A DNA stretch of 64,000 nt from Lentisphaera araneosa HTCC2155. Lineage in GTDB: Bacteria; Verrucomicrobiota; Lentisphaeria; Lentisphaerales; Lentisphaeraceae. Positions 46,281-54,424 of this stretch are shown piece after piece. The translations under genes and the position numbers were made by a program. How positions within the stretch are numbered: position 1 is the stretch's first letter; every line of letters starts with the position of its first letter. The notes under the pieces were generated by a model. The model saw nothing but the letters and a program-made list of their open reading frames with translations, was not told the DNA's origin and made no database searches. The stretch spans positions 281,897-345,896 of the forward strand of contig NZ_ABCK01000003.1 in assembly GCF_000170755.1 (NCBI RefSeq), given 5' to 3'.

Positions 46281-47399
46281 TTAATTGCCTTGTTGATTCA
46301 TTATTTTTTCAAATGTATCGCCTAAAACTTCCTTTCGCCATCCTTGGATATTTAAGTTTTCTGGCTTTTTATTGGCCTTGAGAATCAATCTTTTAATATG
46401 GCTTCGGGCATAAATCAGTCCTGGGTCGAGCCCTTGGCGTTCAGCAACTTCATCCATCGCCTGGGCGCAGGCTTTTATAAGGGCTTTCTCGCTGCCTGTA
46501 GGCTCTTTGCCGAGCATGCCATTAGGAAGGTCTTCATCTGCAATAATTTTGACTTCTTTTGCCATCGCCTGCAAGTTTTTGTAATGCTTCTGTAATTGCT
46601 TCTCATTAAAACCATTGCGCGTAAATTGTCCATAGTCGCTAGAGAGGTACATAGCCGCTTTAAAGAGTAAGCTTTGATGAAAGATAAAGTTGGGGGTGAT
46701 ATTGCGCTTAAAGGCAATTTCATGGCGGTAAGCGGCTAATTTTTGCAGGTAGACTAAAGAACGTAAAGGCAGTCGCCCAAATTGTTTGACTTTTTTGTAA
46801 GCCGTTTCTGCTTGCGCTTCTTCGTAGAGTGCGGGGTTTTCGGAAATGCTCTTGTTTTCTTCCAGGAACCAATCATAGCGGCCATTTTCTTTGAGCTTTT
46901 CGCGAAGTGTTTCAGTGATCTCGATCAAGTAGCGAACATCTTCCGCTGCATAATTGAGTTGAGAATCTTTCAGGGGGCGCTTGGTCCAATCCGATACCTG
47001 TTGCGTTTTGGAAATTTCGATATCCATCATCTCTAGGCACAGTTTAGCCAAGCTAACTTGTTTGGGGGCACCAGTAAAAGCATAGGCTAACTGAGTATCG
47101 AAAATATTCTTGGCTTCAGCATCGCAGAAAAGTTTAAAAAGCTTGAGGTCTTGGTCGGGGGAATGCAAAATTTTGCAAACATCTCTACTCTCAAGCAATT
47201 CTTTGAGGATTTCTTTAGGAAAATTTTCAATCAGTAAATCAATAAGGTGGATTTCACCAGCAGATTTAATCTGCAATAGGCCTGGGATGGGGTGAAAAGT
47301 TTTTGTCCAAACAAATTCTGTGTCGAGAGCAATATCCTTTTCTGAGAGAGCCCGACTAAGAACTCTTTGGATTTCTTCGGCTTGATCAATGAATTTCAT
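46281..47399 (-). CDS. rnd: ribonuclease D
   Basis: 372 residues, the RNase D length. DEDDy exonuclease motifs: ALDTEFVW, KILHSPDQDLKLF and NYAAEDVRYLIEI. Helical HRDC-like regions follow (RSLVYLQKLAAYRHEIAFKR; KPENLNIQGWRKEVLG). It trims 3' ends of tRNA precursors. The ATG has AGGAG 7 bases upstream. First gene of rnd-trmH-recD2, separated from rpoZ by a terminator. Confidence 0.94.
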   Translation of the reverse strand: MKFIDQAEEIQRVLSRALSEKDIALDTEFVWTKTFHPIPGLLQIKSAGEIHLIDLLIENFPKEILKELLESRDVCKILHSPDQDLKLFKLFCDAEAKNIFDTQLAYAFTGAPKQVSLAKLCLEMMDIEISKTQQVSDWTKRPLKDSQLNYAAEDVRYLIEITETLREKLKENGRYDWFLEENKSISENPALYEEAQAETAYKKVKQFGRLPLRSLVYLQKLAAYRHEIAFKRNITPNFIFHQSLLFKAAMYLSSDYGQFTRNGFNEKQLQKHYKNLQAMAKEVKIIADEDLPNGMLGKEPTGSEKALIKACAQAMDEVAERQGLDPGLIYARSHIKRLILKANKKPENLNIQGWRKEVLGDTFEKIMNQQGN

Positions 47400-47414
47400 T
47401 GTAGGCTCCTGGGT

Positions 47415-47441
47415 AAAAAAAAAACCGCCCGTAGGCGGTTT
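47415..47441 (-). terminator. terminator of rpoZ
   Basis: AAACCGCC / GGCGGTTT stem with a 4-base loop, followed on the minus strand by ten T. Confidence 0.9.
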
Positions 47442-47461
47442 AGAAATTTATGTCGTCTGGC

Positions 47462-47683
47462 TTAAGCCTCGATATGTTCGAAAGTGACTTTACCTTCAGC
47501 GATTTCAATCAGTGCGATTTCTAATGTCGACAAAACTAAAGGACGGTTGTGAGCGTCACGTGGTGTGTCGATTAAAGGATGGTCACCCTTGTTGATTTGA
47601 CTTGCGCGTTTAGCAGCTAAGTTAACAAGTACGTTTTTGTCACCGATGACTTCTAGTGCATTTGCAATGTAACTATTTTCCAA
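47462..47683 (-). CDS. rpoZ: DNA-directed RNA polymerase omega subunit
   Basis: 73 residues. ALEVIGDKNVLVNLAAKRASQ and the later LEIALIEIAEGKVTF are the omega helix and tail; the ALVNxAAKRARQL-like word is the family hallmark. It helps fold and assemble beta'. It lies 42 bases after tRNA-Lys on the same strand and may share its promoter. Confidence 0.92.
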   Translation of the reverse strand: MENSYIANALEVIGDKNVLVNLAAKRASQINKGDHPLIDTPRDAHNRPLVLSTLEIALIEIAEGKVTFEHIEA

Positions 47684-47725
47684 TTTTAATCTCCAGCGAT
47701 TTAGGTTTCATAACAGTGACGTAAG

Positions 47726-47801
47726 TGGTGAGTTGTCTGGGGCTCGAACCCAGGACCCACGCCTTAAAAGGGCGTTGCTCTACCAACTGAGCTAACAACT
47801 C
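47726..47801 (-). tRNA. tRNA-Lys(TTT), CCA encoded
   Basis: Acceptor GAGTTGT pairs with ACAACTC, followed by A and an encoded CCA. D arm GCTC-AGTTGGTA-GAGC, anticodon stem ACGCC/GGCGT with loop CTTTTAA (anticodon TTT), and T arm CTGGG-TTCGAGC-CCCAG. All stems are intact. Confidence 0.97.
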
Positions 47802-47827
47802 ACGTTTGTCATTGACTGACGGCTTTG

Positions 47828-47855
47828 AAAATATCCACCTTCAGGTGTTCTTCAA
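47828..47855 (-). promoter_or_regulatory. promoter of tRNA-Lys and rpoZ
   Basis: On the minus strand TTGAAG, a 16-base spacer and TATTTT end 27 bases before the tRNA 5' end. The spacer contains the palindrome CACCTGAAGGTG. The remaining 230 bases up to 48085 contain nothing else recognised. Confidence 0.5.
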
Positions 47856-48085
47856 GTGTAAAAAATGTTTTTTTTATCTTTTTTCTCAAGCTTTTAAAAA
47901 AGTCTAATTTTCGACCTCGTTTTACCCTCAGCGTATAGGCTTCGTTTCACCTGATATAAGCTACTCTTTTTTAATATTATGCGATGATTTATTTGATGAT
48001 GTTACGCTCTGTTCTTAGAGTGTGGAGTCACATTCGACCGCTGCTTAGACTCATAACTTAGACCATGGTTTTACCCATAGGAGTT

Positions 48086-48454
48086 CTATTTTTCCTGTTT
48101 CTTATCGTCTTTAACTTTTTTATAGGTATAAATTTTCTCTTTCCCCGTAATGGTCAGAATCCCGTTCTTAATGACATAGTGACCTTCATATTCCTTGTCA
48201 TTAATATAAACCTCGAGCTCATTATCACTCACGATGAAGGTGCCGCCATGGCTAATGCGATGATCATCGACAACTTGAGTAACGCTTATGATATCTGGCG
48301 CTAAAAAGGTCGCAAATTCTCTATATTCTTTATTGGAAGGTTCTTCGCGGTTAATAACTCTCTCCCAGCTGCCCATTAAACTTTGTGGGGCAGAGACATT
48401 TTGACAGGAGAAGAACATAAGGCTGATTAAGCTAATTAAAATTATTTTTTTCAT
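48086..48454 (-). CDS. small lipoprotein, lipocalin-like
   Basis: 122 residues. MKKIILISLISLMFFSC is a lipoprotein signal with Cys17 as the lipid site. The mature part starts with a short GSWERV word and goes on in alternating strands (SHGGTFIVSDNELEVYINDK, YEGHYVIKNGILTITGKEKI), the pattern of small lipocalin-like lipoproteins. Binding partner unknown. AGGT lies upstream of the ATG. Single gene. Confidence 0.65.
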   Translation of the reverse strand: MKKIILISLISLMFFSCQNVSAPQSLMGSWERVINREEPSNKEYREFATFLAPDIISVTQVVDDHRISHGGTFIVSDNELEVYINDKEYEGHYVIKNGILTITGKEKIYTYKKVKDDKKQEK

Positions 48455-48514
48455 ATGTGACCTATGTTTGGTAGTGCAATTAGAATTTGATGAGATACTT
48501 GGATGTTCTTGGGT

Positions 48515-49060
48515 TTATTTATCATAATCTTTGGATAGGGGACCACTTACTTTTTTATTCACTTTATTAGAGAAAGTTACATCATCTTTGAGTGACTGAA
48601 CCGCCTTGTGCATTTTTTTGAGATTGTTACCATAATTGATACTGATTTGATGGAAACTCCCATCATTGAGTAAGATTCCCGACTGACCAATTCCTTCTCC
48701 TGCATGTGATAGAGTGTTCCTATGTTCGAACCTTTTAATATAGGGAATTTTCACATCAAAAGACCATTGCTCAGATCCTGGGTAATGAACTGTGAATCTT
48801 TCAGTCGTGATAATGGCCTCATAAGTGGCAGGATGTGTACGGTGCCAATAAGCAATGTAAAATAATATAAGGCTAACTAAACTAAAGCTTATTATCCAAA
48901 TAGAGCGGAGGTTCTCAGGCACAGAAGTTTTAGCAAAATGTTCATATCCATAGAGTCCGGCAATATATAGCCAACAGGCAGCACCCATGTTAATAAATAA
49001 TTTAGACCTTTGTTTTCGGTCTTTTTTGTAGTGGTAAATGACTTCTGCTCTTGTGTTCAT
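48515..49060 (-). CDS. membrane protein with PH-like soluble domain, unrecognised
   Basis: 181 residues from the ATG at 49060; an in-frame TTG at 49072 is less likely. Two adjacent spans (KLFINMGAACWLYIAGLYGY and WIISFSLVSLILFYIAYW) are followed by about 90 residues of strands (YEAIITTERFTVHYPG, SFDVKIPYIKRFEHR, GILLNDGSFHQISINYG) resembling a bacterial PH domain. Function unknown. It lies 60 bases before the lipoprotein gene on the same strand. Confidence 0.6.
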   Translation of the reverse strand: MNTRAEVIYHYKKDRKQRSKLFINMGAACWLYIAGLYGYEHFAKTSVPENLRSIWIISFSLVSLILFYIAYWHRTHPATYEAIITTERFTVHYPGSEQWSFDVKIPYIKRFEHRNTLSHAGEGIGQSGILLNDGSFHQISINYGNNLKKMHKAVQSLKDDVTFSNKVNKKVSGPLSKDYDK

Positions 49061-49250
49061 ATTTCTTGCCAATGACTAAAGTTTTAGTGCAGTTTTAGTC
49101 TCTGCCTCTAAGTAAATACAATGCTTTACTAGAGCTTGGCTTTGCGGACTTCGCAAAAGAAAAGTGCATGGAGTAAAGGGGAGAAAGTTGGTTTTTTAAG
49201 CAAGCCAGGACTTAAGGTGAAATCAAAAGTTATTTTGCGGGCTCTTAAAC

Positions 49251-49283
49251 AAAAAAAACGCTCCCTCAAAAAGAAGGAGCGTT
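49251..49283 (-). terminator. terminator of purC
   Basis: AACGCTCC / GGAGCGTT stem with an 11-base loop; eight T follow on the minus strand. Confidence 0.88.
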
Positions 49284-49304
49284 GAAGAATTCGTGACGAA
49301 GAAA

Positions 49305-50402
49305 TTAGTCTTCGATGATTCCGTAAGGACGCAGAGCCTCAATGATTTCGCTCTCGGGATCTTGAGGAATGACAATATCACGACCAACGATTTTTTCGGC
49401 TATGCCAGTATAAGTCTTGGAAACGGACATCATTAAATCAACCGGAAGCTTGTTGTCGCTTGCCAAGGCCTCACGTTCATCCATGCGGTTTTTATTGAGT
49501 AAGATATCTGGATCGGGGAAATGGCTGAGAAGTGCCTGACGGAAACCTTCTTTTGAGTTTTCGAGGATCTTGCCTTCACGGTAAGCATCGCCATCCCAAA
49601 TACGCGAAGAATCAGGGGTGCCCACTTCGTCAATATAGATCAGTTTTCTATCGCCTTGAGCATCTTCGATGTAACCAAATTCAAATTTGGTATCCACAAA
49701 GATTTGATCGATTTTTGCGAGGGCATCGGAAATAACTTTGAAACCTTCTTTGAGAAGTTTTTCGTAGAGGTCCACATCTTCTGCAGACTCAAAATTAAAC
49801 TCTTCCAAGTGATCGGTGATGTTCTTGCGAGTGATGTTAACGTCATCCACTGGGGGCACGTCATCGAGACCACGAATAATGCCCTTGGTAGAAGGAGTGA
49901 TGATGAGTGTGGGAAGCTTCGTGTTATTCTCGAGCCCTTCGGGAATCGGCAGACCACAGATCTCGCGGATGCCTTTGTCGTAGTCACGCCACATGCTACC
50001 CGTGATGTATTGACGACAAATAGCTTCGACGCGGAGTGGCTTGGCTTGTTGAACAATCCAAACGAGTGGGTGAGGGCAGTCGACAATATGATTGCCAGCC
50101 AGGCCATTTTCTTCGAAGAGTTTGAACCAGTGTAGGGCAACGGAGTTGAGCGCTGCACCTTTACCAGGAATACCATAGAGACCTTCTTCACCTTTCCAAA
50201 TGCAATCAAAAGCAGAAATACGATCAGAAATCACCATGACCGCGAGGCGAGCATCGGGATTAACGGAATAGTTTTTTTCTTTAATGAGGCGAGCACTATC
50301 ATCGGCACTAAGCCAGTAAACGGAGCGAACTTTGCCAGAATGGACCGCACCATCGGTACGAATCGGCAGTTTATCGTTAATTTCCAAGACTTTTGGAATC
50401 AT
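49305..50402 (-). CDS. purC: SAICAR synthetase (phosphoribosylaminoimidazole-succinocarboxamide synthase)
   Basis: 365 residues from the ATG at 50402, which has AAGGAAG upstream; longer than E. coli PurC (237), like the long forms in other phyla. [11 protein letters not shown] and [12 protein letters not shown] are the nucleotide region, then [27 protein letters not shown] and [14 protein letters not shown]. It adds aspartate to CAIR in purine synthesis. Monocistronic. Confidence 0.95.
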   Translation of the reverse strand: MIPKVLEINDKLPIRTDGAVHSGKVRSVYWLSADDSARLIKEKNYSVNPDARLAVMVISDRISAFDCIWKGEEGLYGIPGKGAALNSVALHWFKLFEENGLAGNHIVDCPHPLVWIVQQAKPLRVEAICRQYITGSMWRDYDKGIREICGLPIPEGLENNTKLPTLIITPSTKGIIRGLDDVPPVDDVNITRKNITDHLEEFNFESAEDVDLYEKLLKEGFKVISDALAKIDQIFVDTKFEFGYIEDAQGDRKLIYIDEVGTPDSSRIWDGDAYREGKILENSKEGFRQALLSHFPDPDILLNKNRMDEREALASDNKLPVDLMMSVSKTYTGIAEKIVGRDIVIPQDPESEIIEALRPYGIIED

Positions 50403-50429
50403 ATTTCTTCCTTGCTTTATCGAATTATC

Positions 50430-50459
50430 TTTATGCCGGAATATAGTGGGAAAAGTCAA
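50430..50459 (-). promoter_or_regulatory. possible promoter of purC
   Basis: TTGACT, an 18-base spacer and CATAAA on the minus strand, 27 bases before the ATG. The -35 is good, the -10 weak. Confidence 0.4.
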
Positions 50460-50538
50460 GGGCGCAAAAAGAGCGGAAGATTATTTATTTGAAATCTGCC
50501 GACCTCGTTTTTAAGCTAGAATTTGCAAGGAAGAAAAA

Positions 50539-51030
50539 ATGAAATGTGCAGAATGTGGGCGTGCGGTCAGTTTAAAAGATGGCACATGTTATTACTGTCG
50601 GGAAATACCTGCGGCATCGGAAGCTGAATTAAAGTTGATGCTCATCGATATGGAGCGCAAAGAAGCTAAGAATCAGTCGGGAAATGGGATATTTAAATTC
50701 GCGCGTATTTTGTCTTTTCTCTTGGGCTTAAGTCTCGCCATCATTGCCATAATCAATGTCTTTGATACCAAATTCTTCCTCTTTGCCTGCGCATTAGTTT
50801 TTGTCTTCAATGCCTGGACCCTAGAAAACGGTTACATGCGTTCGACGATCTTTTGCATTTTAATTTCAGGGGTGACTTCGATATACACGCTCTCGCTCGG
50901 GGTCAATTACTTGCGGGGCGATCAACAAAATTTTAGCATCGCCTTTTTTGCTGTTTTCATGAGCATACTTATCGCCATTCCGGGGATATTAATGATATAC
51001 CACACAGAGATGGAGAAGAGAAAAAAGTGA
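50539..51030 (+). CDS. zinc-ribbon membrane protein, unrecognised
   Basis: 163 residues. The ribbon MKCAECGR...GTCYYCRE gives Cys3, Cys6, Cys17 and Cys20. Four hydrophobic spans follow (ILSFLLGLSLAIIAIINVF, FFLFACALVFVFNAW, IFCILISGVTSIYTLSL, IAFFAVFMSILIAIPGILMI). AAGGAAG precedes the ATG. It is coupled to the MurC-like gene by a GTGA overlap. No known family assigned. Confidence 0.65.
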   Translation: MKCAECGRAVSLKDGTCYYCREIPAASEAELKLMLIDMERKEAKNQSGNGIFKFARILSFLLGLSLAIIAIINVFDTKFFLFACALVFVFNAWTLENGYMRSTIFCILISGVTSIYTLSLGVNYLRGDQQNFSIAFFAVFMSILIAIPGILMIYHTEMEKRKK

Positions 51031-52403
51031 GTAATTTTCGTTTGCCTGCCAAAGGCAGTAAAATATTTTTTGCGGGTTTAGGCGGCATCGGCATGAGCGC
51101 CCTCGCACAATTCATCAATAGCCTAGGGTATGAAGTGGCGGGCAGTGACCGCGACATCAGTTCTCCGAGTCAAGCCGAGCTCTTTGCGAAGCTCGCAAAG
51201 CAGGGCATCCAACACTTTGTGCAGGATGGTTCCGGCGTCAGCAGTTTTGCACCTGACCTCATTGTTTTTTCTTCAGCTTTAGAAGATGATAATCCCGACT
51301 TTTTAGCTGCGCCCAATACCGCGCGCATGCACCGTTCACAAGCCATTGCTGCGGCCGTTGATCAGAGTGGACTCAAAGCGATTGCGGTGGCAGGGAGTTG
51401 TGGCAAGACTTCGGTAACGGCGTGGATAGCGGCGACCATGCGAGCGATGGGCAAAGCACCGGTGATGATTAATGGAGGCTATTCTCCCGACCTCGAGTCC
51501 GATACCCACCCAGGGAATTTTGGCGATGGTAGCGACTATGTGATTTTTGAAGCTGATGAGAGCGATGGCTCACTGGTTAATTTTACTCCAGAGCTCTCCC
51601 TCTTGCTCAACATGGGCGATGATCACCACAGCAAAGATAAACTCGAAGTCATGTTTAAAACCTTCCTTGATAATGCCAAGCACGCCTTGGTCAATGATGA
51701 ACTTGCCTACTTAGCAAAAGATCATCCTTCACACAAAAGCTTTTTGTCCGAGCAAGCTGATTTCTCTTTGAGTCAAGTGCAACACAATCAGCAGGGCGTG
51801 ACGTTCTCTCTCAATGGAGACTTTGTGCAGACCAGTCAATGGGGCGTACATTCCGCGGATAATGCCCTTGCGGTGATCGCAAGTTTAGCTACTTGTGGTT
51901 TTTCCTTAGAAGAAATCCTTCCAGCCATGTTAGCCTTTTGCGGAGTTCGCAGAAGGTTTGAACTCAAGGGGCGAGTCAAAAATGTTCCCCTCTATGACGA
52001 TTACGCTCACAATCCACAAAAAATTGCGGCCTGTATTGCCGCTGCACAAGCGATTTATAACGGCCCTGTATTAGTCTTTTTTCAACCTCACGGCTATGGT
52101 CCTTTGGGTTTTATGGCCGAGGCACTCCAGCGTGAGTTAGAGGGCGTTTTAAATCCTCAAGATAAGTTTGTCTTCCTGCCCGTTTTCTACGCGGGTGGCA
52201 CCACTTCCTTTAAACCCACTTCCAAAGAAGTTTGTGAATCTTATGCACAGGCGGGCTTAAAAGTTGACGAACTCGCTGACCGTGAGCTCTGCTCAGCTTA
52301 CCTCGCAGAACAGGCCAAAGATTATTCTTGCATCCTCGTTGTGGGAGCGCGTGACCCATCGATTCCTCTCTGGAGTCAAAGCTTAACGGATGAAGCCTCA
52401 TGA
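51027..52403 (+). CDS. Mur ligase family protein, divergent MurC/Mpl-like
   Basis: 458 residues. Rossmann start IFFAGLGGIGMSALAQFI, ATP loop AVAGSCGKTSVTAWIA (normally GTHGKT), central EADESDGSL and C-domain RRFELKGRVKNVPLYDDYAH and FFQPHGYGP match MurC. DDYAHNP replaces DDYAHHP. It probably joins an amino acid to UDP-MurNAc, but the altered loop and unusual neighbours leave open a recycling (Mpl-like) or other ligase role. Start GTG, overlapping the zinc-ribbon gene; acpS overlaps its end. Confidence 0.82.
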   Translation: MSNFRLPAKGSKIFFAGLGGIGMSALAQFINSLGYEVAGSDRDISSPSQAELFAKLAKQGIQHFVQDGSGVSSFAPDLIVFSSALEDDNPDFLAAPNTARMHRSQAIAAAVDQSGLKAIAVAGSCGKTSVTAWIAATMRAMGKAPVMINGGYSPDLESDTHPGNFGDGSDYVIFEADESDGSLVNFTPELSLLLNMGDDHHSKDKLEVMFKTFLDNAKHALVNDELAYLAKDHPSHKSFLSEQADFSLSQVQHNQQGVTFSLNGDFVQTSQWGVHSADNALAVIASLATCGFSLEEILPAMLAFCGVRRRFELKGRVKNVPLYDDYAHNPQKIAACIAAAQAIYNGPVLVFFQPHGYGPLGFMAEALQRELEGVLNPQDKFVFLPVFYAGGTTSFKPTSKEVCESYAQAGLKVDELADRELCSAYLAEQAKDYSCILVVGARDPSIPLWSQSLTDEAS

Positions 52404-52783
52404 TTGGTGGTGTTGGCACAGATATTTGCGCTCTTGAGCGCATCGAAAAATTGCTTTCGGGGATTCGCCGTGATCATTTCCTCGATAAAACTTTCACTGA
52501 TCGTGAATTAGATTTAGCTCCGAATTCTAAAGCGGAAGTGGCCTTTTTCGCCGGCCGTTGGGCCGCAAAAGAAGCTTTAGCAAAAGCTTTGGGCACTGGA
52601 TTTGGGCAATTTTGTCGCTGGCAAGAAATTTGCATTGATCGCCAAGAGTCGGGTGCACCCGAAATTAAATTATCGGGGGTAACTGCTCAGACTGCTGATA
52701 ATCTAGGACTTACAAATTTTCACCTCAGTATTAGCCACGAAAAGAGCCATGCCGTCGCATTTGTAATCGCAGAAAAATTATAA
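52400..52783 (+). CDS. acpS: holo-[acyl-carrier-protein] synthase
   Basis: 127 residues, standard length. GVGTDICALERIEKLL holds the metal Asp, and FFAGRWAAKEALAKALGTG the catalytic Glu and Lys. The end HLSISHEKSHAVAFV is typical. It attaches 4'-phosphopantetheine from CoA to ACP. ATGA overlap with the MurC-like ligase. Confidence 0.96.
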   Translation: MIGGVGTDICALERIEKLLSGIRRDHFLDKTFTDRELDLAPNSKAEVAFFAGRWAAKEALAKALGTGFGQFCRWQEICIDRQESGAPEIKLSGVTAQTADNLGLTNFHLSISHEKSHAVAFVIAEKL

Positions 52784-52852
52784 TTTTTTCTTCTTTTCCC
52801 TTTGGCGCAACTTGTTTTCTACGCAGGAAAAGGCATTATATAAGCACAAAAC

Positions 52853-52924
52853 GCGAGTGTAACTCAATGGTAGAGTATCTGCCTTCCAAGCAGAATGTTG
52901 TGAGTTCGAGTCTCATCACTCGCT
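52853..52924 (+). tRNA. tRNA-Gly(TCC), integration target of the element to the right
   Basis: Acceptor GCGAGTG pairs with CACTCGC, T discriminator, no encoded CCA. D arm ACTC-AATGGTA-GAGT, anticodon stem TCTGC/GCAGA with loop CTTCCAA (anticodon TCC), and T arm TGAG-TTCGAGT-CTCA. The gene is intact. A tyrosine recombinase gene facing it begins 131 bases downstream, the classic arrangement of a tRNA attachment site. A TATATA box lies 11 bases upstream. Confidence 0.95.
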
Positions 52925-52935
52925 CTTTAGTACAG

Positions 52936-52971
52936 AAGGACTTATGAATAATATTCATAAGTCCTTTTTTT
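52936..52971 (+). terminator. terminator after tRNA-Gly
   Basis: A perfect 14-base stem, AAGGACTTATGAAT / ATTCATAAGTCCTT with a 3-base loop, then seven T. Twelve bases after the tRNA. Confidence 0.92.
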
Positions 52972-52973
52972 GT

Positions 52974-53034
52974 GGGGGCCATTAAGAATTGCAAAATGGG
53001 GGCCATTAAGGGCTGAAATGGGGACCATTAAGGG
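52974..53034. repeat. three direct repeats GGGGGCCATTAAGGG near the attachment site
   Basis: Copies start at 52974 (last two bases differ), 52998 and 53020 (one change, GGGGACC). Spacing is 24 and 22 bases. They lie between the tRNA terminator and the end of the integrase gene. They could be integrase arm-type sites or a relic of an IS21-family end, which also has spaced repeats of this kind. Confidence 0.7.
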
Positions 53035-53055
53035 TGATTAACTTAAAAAATCTAA

Positions 53056-54420
53056 CTAAAAATCACTTTTTACTTCAACTGCAAGTAGTCTGGCATAGTG
53101 ATCTTCGACCATTCTAGAGCTATTTCCCATGGCCGCAGCAACTTCAGAGGCGGTTTTGCCCGATCGTAGCATATTTGAGCCATAAGCTCGTCGTAAGCTA
53201 AGTGCGGTCATTTCAGCAGGTAGCACGCCGATGACGGCCGCAGTGGGCCCACGAGCGTTTCTTCCATTGAGATATACCGATAAGCTGCCCGCTTGCCAAT
53301 GAGGAGAGCCAGTAACTCTCGAGGGGAATAAAAGATCTCCTGTAGCTAATTCTTTAACATGGCTTAAAAGCAAGGGTAAGAGGTGGTTTGGATTTACATG
53401 GATCGATCTAGCTCTTTTTGCGTTTTTAAGCGTTCTAATCTCGTTGGCTTGAACTCTAAGATAATAATCACCGTCACTACCCTTATAAAAATCATCTCTT
53501 TTAAGGCCTCGCATTTCGTGCGCTGAACATCCTGCAAAGCCTAGAGTTCCAATCAAAGCTTGCCAGTAAGTATCTTGCTTGATTAATACTGCCTCAATCT
53601 CTTCAATGGGGTGCCAATGAATATCGCCTCTCTGCTCGTTCTTTCTCTTTTTAACTCTGGCAGCTATATTATCAATTTCCCAGGTTCTGGAGGCGTAATT
53701 AAAGAAGCGGGAGAAATACTTCCATACTCTATTGAACCTTCTATTAGGCTCCTTAAAGCTATCACTCTCGTCATCTAGATATTCAGTGAGGTAAACAGGA
53801 GTCACGACGGATAGTTTGTTATCCAGTAAATCATGGTGCTTAAAAAAATCATTTAATTTGTTTATGTGTGTGGAAACATCTTTTTTGGCGATTTCACGAG
53901 AGAGATCTTGCTCGTATATAACTAAGGCATCCCTACAGGTGGGGGAATTTTGGTAGGATAAAGAGATTTTTCCTTCGACGCTATTACTGAGACTAAAGTA
54001 CTTTTCTTTAAACTTTATAAGTTCTGCGTTTTCTTTCTCCAATAAAGTTATTTTCTCTTCGTGAGTGGAGAGTTCTTCGCCTAGTTTAAGGATTTGATCC
54101 GCGAGTTTATGGATATCTTTATCAGCAATATCAATATCAGGGAATTCCGAGAGTAGCTTTTTTGTTTTTGCAGAAAGGGGCTTTAGTAATTTTTCGCCAT
54201 AATACAACTCATAGACCAAATCAGAGATATCGGTTTTTTGTGCTTGTAGAGCGGTAAGTTGTAGAGAGATAAATTTGTCCAATTCGGCGACCACTTGCTG
54301 GGCAGTATCGGCACTCTTAGTTTTTAATGATTTTTTGACTCTTTGATCAAGATAATTATAAAAACGAGCATAGTAAGTTTTACCCTTTTTCTCGATATGC
54401 GCTGTACGTTTGCGTGTCAT
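53056..54420 (-). CDS. int: tyrosine recombinase (integrase) with several atypical catalytic positions
   Basis: 454 residues. The N-terminus is an AP2-like arm domain (IEKKGKTYYARFYNYLDQRV), then a long helical region, a SAM-like core-binding domain (about 165-235) and the catalytic domain. Box II reads SLRRAYGSNML with Arg410 present, but the His three residues before it is Leu407. The usual G-H is G432-N433. The box I Arg appears to be Ser (FAGCSAHEMRGL). The nucleophile Tyr442 is in EDHYARLL. It is either an unusual active recombinase or decayed. It points toward tRNA-Gly and is followed by the repressor gene 4 bases upstream. Confidence 0.88.
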   Translation of the reverse strand: MTRKRTAHIEKKGKTYYARFYNYLDQRVKKSLKTKSADTAQQVVAELDKFISLQLTALQAQKTDISDLVYELYYGEKLLKPLSAKTKKLLSEFPDIDIADKDIHKLADQILKLGEELSTHEEKITLLEKENAELIKFKEKYFSLSNSVEGKISLSYQNSPTCRDALVIYEQDLSREIAKKDVSTHINKLNDFFKHHDLLDNKLSVVTPVYLTEYLDDESDSFKEPNRRFNRVWKYFSRFFNYASRTWEIDNIAARVKKRKNEQRGDIHWHPIEEIEAVLIKQDTYWQALIGTLGFAGCSAHEMRGLKRDDFYKGSDGDYYLRVQANEIRTLKNAKRARSIHVNPNHLLPLLLSHVKELATGDLLFPSRVTGSPHWQAGSLSVYLNGRNARGPTAAVIGVLPAEMTALSLRRAYGSNMLRSGKTASEVAAAMGNSSRMVEDHYARLLAVEVKSDF

Positions 54421-54424
54421 TAAA

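Noticed and set aside
49640..50209. Long frames overlapping purC on both strands
   Set aside because: They cover an intact purC in other frames and encode low-complexity sequence.
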